From Streptomyces sp. NBC_00442 (GTDB lineage Bacteria > Actinomycetota > Actinomycetes > Streptomycetales > Streptomycetaceae): DNA of 64,000 nucleotides. The notes under the pieces are model-generated. The model was not told the DNA's origin and did not search any database. It saw only the letters and a list, made by a program, of their open reading frames with translations. The position numbers were made by a program, and so were the translations under genes. The stretch is from assembly GCF_036014195.1 (NCBI RefSeq), contig NZ_CP107918.1:2666001-2730000 (forward strand), written 5' to 3'. Position 1 is the first letter of the stretch, and the number at the start of each line of letters is the position of its first letter. Of the stretch, positions 60,649 to 64,000 are shown piece by piece.

Positions 60649-62397
60649 TCACCCCAGCCGGTCCGCCAGGGACTTGAACTCTTCCCAGGCCATGGACGGC
60701 GCGCGCGTGTCCCACAGTTTCTGCGCCGTCGCGCGCAGCGGCATCCGGATGCCGCGGGCCACCTGCTCCTCGGTCTGGGCGCTCGGGATGTCGCCCCAGA
60801 CCGCGAACCGGCCGCCCAGGATCTGTCCGGCGTACTTGGCGTCCACCGGCTTGGTCCCGCGCAGCACCAGCGGGGTCCACTCCTCGTAGATCCGCTTGCC
60901 CGTCGGGTACTTGAAGGTGTTCGGCTCGCCCAGCACGTAGTAGAGGTACTCGTCGTTGAGGTTGACCACCTTGCGCCCTTCGGCGAGGTAGTCCTCGGGC
61001 GGGCGGGCCCCGATCTCCTTGCCCGTCCAGTACTCGACCTCGCGGCCGGGGTCGGCGGAGACCTGGCCGCCGGAGAAGAACCCGTCGTTCCACGCCTTCG
61101 ACGTGCGGCCCGCGCTCGCCGCGTCGACCGTCTCGGCGCGGTCGTTGAGCCAGCCCGTCGCCAGGTCCTTGATGTCGCCCTTGGAGCCGTACTTGTCGCG
61201 GGCGGCGGCCGCGAGACCCGGATAGGTGGATTCCGGGGTCGCCGGCGCCTTCACCACGAGCGCCTGGTACTCGTCGCCGCCCAGGTGCCAGTACGGCCCG
61301 GGGAAGAGGTCCGCGTACTCGCGCAGCAGGTCGTCGACGATGCGTGCGGAGTCGGGGTTGGCGATGTCGATGGCGCCCTTGACCGCCTTGCCGTCCTTGT
61401 CGCGCAGCTGGAGGTCGGGATGGGCGGCGATCACCGCGCCGAGGTGGCCAGGCGAGTCGATCTCGGGCACCACCGTGATGTGCAGCTTGGTGGCGAGGGC
61501 GACGATCCGCTGGACGTCGCGCTTGCTGAGGTGGTCGCGCGAGACGATCTCGGGGTGGCTCTGCGACTCGATGCGGAAGGCCTGGTCGTCGGAGAAGTGC
61601 AGCCCCAGCTGGTTCATCTTGAGGTCGGCCATCTGCCGCAGCTGGCCCTCGATCCAGGTCTCGCTGTACGGCTTGCGCGCGATGTCGAGGTTGAGCCCCC
61701 GCTGCGGCTTGTCAGGACGGTCCTTGACCACGCCCTCGGGCATCACCCCGCCGCCCTTGAGGGCCTGCTTGAGGGTGCGGGTGCCGTAGAACACCCCGGC
61801 ATCGTCGTCACCGGTGATCCGCACCCGCCGGTTGGCGGTGGTCAGGGTGTACCCCTCGGGCACGGGCTTCTGCCCCGCGGCCGGTGTGGTCAACGCCAGC
61901 TCGATGTCGCCCGCGCCCGGCTTCGCGCCGGTGGTGTAGCCCACGCCCAGCTCCTGCGCGAACAGCTTCCCCTCGTCGGCGAGACTCTCGCTGCCGGTGG
62001 CCACGATCACCCGGGTCGAGCCGACCGGCCGGAAACCCGGCCCGCGGGCCGCCCGGTGTTCACGCACGGAGGGGATCGTGCGGGGCGGCGAGGAGATCGG
62101 GTAGATCGGCGAAGGGGCGGGCAGTGCCGACGAGGCGCGCCTGGTGTCGACCGGGCCGCCGTGGCCGCCGTGGGTGTCGTCGTCGGGCCAGACCGCGATG
62201 ACCAGCGCGAGCGCCGCGAGGCAGGCGAGGCCCACCCTCAGCATCAGCGCGCGCCGGCCGCGCGGCCGGTGCAGCCAGGCGGGCCGTGCCCACGCGCGCG
62301 GCTGGGAGGCGCGCGCCTCGGACGACGGCGACGACGGCCCCTTCGGGTCGCCGGACCGCGACGTCCGGGCCCGTGACATCCTGAAACGCGACATCAC
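60649..62397 (-). CDS. Beta-N-acetylhexosaminidase, GH20, membrane-anchored
   Basis: A 582-residue GH20 enzyme hydrolysing terminal GlcNAc or GalNAc. An N-terminal cytoplasmic tail and one membrane segment (MLRVGLACLAALALVIAVWP, residues 52-71) make it a type II membrane or exported protein. The GH20b domain is at 130-225 and the catalytic barrel follows with FSDDQAFR, PEIDSPGHLGA and the catalytic pair in HLGGDEYQ. The region FAVWGDIPSAQTEEQV ends the active site. GTG 62397 follows GGGAGG. It may act on chitin fragments or peptidoglycan. Confidence 0.92.
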   Translation of the reverse strand: MMSRFRMSRARTSRSGDPKGPSSPSSEARASQPRAWARPAWLHRPRGRRALMLRVGLACLAALALVIAVWPDDDTHGGHGGPVDTRRASSALPAPSPIYPISSPPRTIPSVREHRAARGPGFRPVGSTRVIVATGSESLADEGKLFAQELGVGYTTGAKPGAGDIELALTTPAAGQKPVPEGYTLTTANRRVRITGDDDAGVFYGTRTLKQALKGGGVMPEGVVKDRPDKPQRGLNLDIARKPYSETWIEGQLRQMADLKMNQLGLHFSDDQAFRIESQSHPEIVSRDHLSKRDVQRIVALATKLHITVVPEIDSPGHLGAVIAAHPDLQLRDKDGKAVKGAIDIANPDSARIVDDLLREYADLFPGPYWHLGGDEYQALVVKAPATPESTYPGLAAAARDKYGSKGDIKDLATGWLNDRAETVDAASAGRTSKAWNDGFFSGGQVSADPGREVEYWTGKEIGARPPEDYLAEGRKVVNLNDEYLYYVLGEPNTFKYPTGKRIYEEWTPLVLRGTKPVDAKYAGQILGGRFAVWGDIPSAQTEEQVARGIRMPLRATAQKLWDTRAPSMAWEEFKSLADRLG

Positions 62398-62658
62398 TCA
62401 GTAACCTCCCGTCGCACAAGGGTAAGGGCCAACCCGGCTCCCGCGCCTGTCGGGCGGGCGGCCCGGCGACGGGGCGCCGAAGTGCCGGGGAAGTCGTCCA
62501 CCACGCGTGACCCGGCGCTCACGTCCGGGTGAAATTTCGCGCAACCGTCGGGCGACTCCCGCTCCACGTCGATAGCGTGGCGGCACTCCCACCTCCCTTT
62601 CCCCTCCAGTCTCCGCGCTCCGAGCCCGTCCGTCCCGCACTGCACCGTCCCGCGCGGT

Positions 62659-63306
62659 GTGTTCGAGGAGCCCACGCTGTCCAGCGATTCCCACACCGGC
62701 CCCCGGAAGCGACCGCCGACACTCCATCACACTCCTCGTGCCCAGGGGCGAGCGGCCATACCGAATCAGGTACGGGGCACATCCGTTCCGGCCGCCCCGC
62801 CGCGCCTGGGCGGACTCGACCGGTTCAACCACGCGCCGGCCGGCGCCGCCGAGACCGCCCTGCTCGCGTGCTGTGCGAGCAGGCGCTGGGCGCTGCGGAT
62901 CGCCGCCCACCGCCCCTACCCCGACCTGGGCTCCCTGCTCGCCGCGGCCGACGAGGCCAGCTACGACCTGAGTGCGGCCGACCTCGCCGAGGCGCTGGCC
63001 GACGAGTCGTCCCCCGGCCTGCACGAGAGCGCTCCCCAGGCGGCCCACACGGCGCTCGCCGCCGCGCACGCCGCGTACGAGAGCAGCTTCCGGCACGCCT
63101 TCGTGATCTGCCTCGACGGCGTCGAACCGGCCGAGCACCTCGACCGGGTGCTGACCGGGATCCGGGTCCGGATGAACAACGAGCAGGACGAGGAGCGCTC
63201 GATCGCCGCCGACGAGCTGCGCCGGCTCGCCCGCGCACGGCTCGCCCATCTCGTGGCAAGCCAGTCCGAACCGGATGCCCCGAGCGCCGCGCACGGCGTC
63301 CTCTAG
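62659..63306 (+). CDS. UraD-fold (OHCU decarboxylase-like) protein
   Basis: A 215-residue protein whose last 160 residues match the helical fold of 2-oxo-4-hydroxy-4-carboxy-5-ureidoimidazoline decarboxylase: LDRFNHAPAGAAETALLACC, ALRIAAHRPYPDLGSLLAAA, AAHAAYESSFRHAFVICLDG and RSIAADELRRLARARLAHLV. The catalytic HPRIG-type motif is not found: the position reads ADESSPG. Decarboxylase activity is therefore doubtful. The GTG start at 62659 is uncertain, as the first 50 residues are low complexity. Confidence 0.75.
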   Translation: MFEEPTLSSDSHTGPRKRPPTLHHTPRAQGRAAIPNQVRGTSVPAAPPRLGGLDRFNHAPAGAAETALLACCASRRWALRIAAHRPYPDLGSLLAAADEASYDLSAADLAEALADESSPGLHESAPQAAHTALAAAHAAYESSFRHAFVICLDGVEPAEHLDRVLTGIRVRMNNEQDEERSIAADELRRLARARLAHLVASQSEPDAPSAAHGVL

Positions 63307-63321
63307 GCCGTACGAGCCTGT

Positions 63322-63350
63322 TTGATTGCCTGTTTGATCACACCTATGGA
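63322..63350 (+). promoter_or_regulatory. Probable sdh promoter TTGATT-N17-TATGGA
   Basis: Good -35 and -10 hexamers 17 bp apart, about 120 bp before sdhC. Direct repeats CCTGTTTGAT (63317-63326 and 63329-63338) overlap the -35 and may be a regulator site. Confidence 0.6.
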
Positions 63351-63472
63351 CCCGGCGCGAGGGAACCGACAACTCGTCGCTACGATGACCGGGGCCGGTG
63401 GACCGTACCCGGCCGGGTCAGACCGACACTGAAGCCGGCCGGCCCTTCACACCGCTCCCGGAGGGTTCTTCC

Positions 63473-63853
63473 GTGCCGGCTGGAACGCTGTACCGCGGCC
63501 GGGAAGGAATGTGGTCCTGGGTGGCTCATCGAGTCACCGGCGTCCTCATTTTCTTCTTCCTGTTCGTCCACGTCCTCGACACCGCTCTCGTGCGTGTCTC
63601 CCCCGAGGCGTACGACAAAGTCGTGGCGACCTACAAGACGCCCATCGTCGCGTGTCTGGAATACGGCCTGGTGGCCGCGATCCTGTTCCACGCGCTGAAC
63701 GGCCTGCGCATCATCGCCGTCGACTTCTGGGCCAAGGGCCCGCGCTACCAGAAGCAGATGCTCTGGACCGTCGTCGGCGTCTGGGTCGTCCTGATGGTGG
63801 GCGCGCTCTACCCGGTGCTCGGCCACGCCGTCCGTGAACTGTTCGGGAGCTGA
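63473..63853 (+). CDS. sdhC: Succinate dehydrogenase cytochrome b556 subunit
   Basis: A 126-residue membrane anchor of complex II, binding heme b and quinone. Three membrane segments are seen; the motif WSWVAHRVTGVLIFFFLFVH carries a heme-ligand histidine, and HALNGLRIIAVDFW follows with the second conserved His. GTG 63473 with GGAGGG 7 bases upstream is chosen. First gene of sdhCDAB. Confidence 0.93.
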   Translation: MPAGTLYRGREGMWSWVAHRVTGVLIFFFLFVHVLDTALVRVSPEAYDKVVATYKTPIVACLEYGLVAAILFHALNGLRIIAVDFWAKGPRYQKQMLWTVVGVWVVLMVGALYPVLGHAVRELFGS

Positions 63854-63861
63854 GGACTGAG

Positions 63862-64000
63862 ATGTCTGCCGAAACCTCTTCCGCTGCCGCCATCGGTGAA
63901 GTCGAGGGCGCGAGCCTGTACGACACCGACCACCCGGCCCCGCTCATCGAGGCCCCGCGCCAGCGGACCAAGAAGACCCCCAAGTCGACGCGTACGAACT
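63862..64000 (+). CDS. sdhD: Succinate dehydrogenase membrane anchor subunit (3' partial)
   Basis: Only the first 46 codons are in the window: MSAETSSAAAIGEVEGASLY and an Arg/Lys-rich end before the first membrane segment. It begins 8 bp after sdhC, as usual in sdhCDAB of Streptomyces. The rest continues beyond base 64000. Confidence 0.85.
   Translation, partial: MSAETSSAAAIGEVEGASLYDTDHPAPLIEAPRQRTKKTPKSTRTN

Overview
The window is high-GC actinobacterial DNA with GTG/ATG/TTG starts, Shine-Dalgarno sites of the AGGAGG type and many overlapping ATGA/TGATG gene junctions. Gene content and order (aldehyde dehydrogenases, sigQ-afsQ1-afsQ2, add, deoA, cdd, nucleoside ABC transporter, Kdn-type wall-polymer genes, sdhCD) point to the core chromosome of a Streptomyces. 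The species cannot be fixed from sequence alone, and statements about synteny are from memory.

Layout. 1-2 kb: two overlapping aldehyde dehydrogenase genes. 2-8 kb: a secreted protein, uridine kinase, the AfsQ two-component system with SigQ and a lipoprotein, VanZ and PspC proteins. 8-12 kb: lipoprotein, small secreted protein, adenosine deaminase, a hydrolase-fold protein, and a LysR/MFS divergent pair. 13.7-14.8 kb: ECF sigma factor with a SnoaL-like tail. 14.8-19.2 kb: accessory block with a GNAT enzyme, an XRE-TPR regulator (plus a deleted copy of its 5' end), four small ORFs and a PIMT-like methyltransferase. This resembles a minimal RiPP cluster of the imiditide type. 19-28.8 kb: STAS and Uma2 proteins, then nucleoside salvage and uptake (deoA, cdd, two permeases, ATPase, BMP lipoprotein) and an M20 amidohydrolase. 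29-36 kb: divergent cell-wall polymer cluster (NeuB, NeuA-HAD fusion, glycosyltransferases, polysialyltransferase-like proteins). 36-45 kb: a beta-clamp paralogue, a TetR/FAD-monooxygenase pair, acyltransferase, LysE exporter, broken Uma2 gene, methylmalonyl-CoA mutase and L,D-transpeptidase. 45-47 kb: ECF sigma factor and membrane anti-sigma-like protein. 47-59 kb: a stress-signalling island with an RsbW-like kinase, SigB-family sigma factor, RsbR-RsbS-RsbT set, a truncated RsbX-like remnant, an intact SpoIIE phosphatase, and two PP2C/MarR modules. 59-60.5 kb: RheA-like repressor and Hsp18. 60.6-64 kb: GH20 hexosaminidase, UraD-fold protein and the start of sdhCD.

Regulatory signals readable by eye include an AfsQ1 site between sigQ and afsQ1, a recurring palindrome CTACGCGCGTAG before four nucleoside transcription units, a LysR box, paired TetR operators around a leaderless start, a RheA-type operator inside the hsp18 promoter, and two SigB-type promoter matches before the stress sigma genes. 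No rRNA, tRNA, CRISPR array or complete insertion sequence was recognised.
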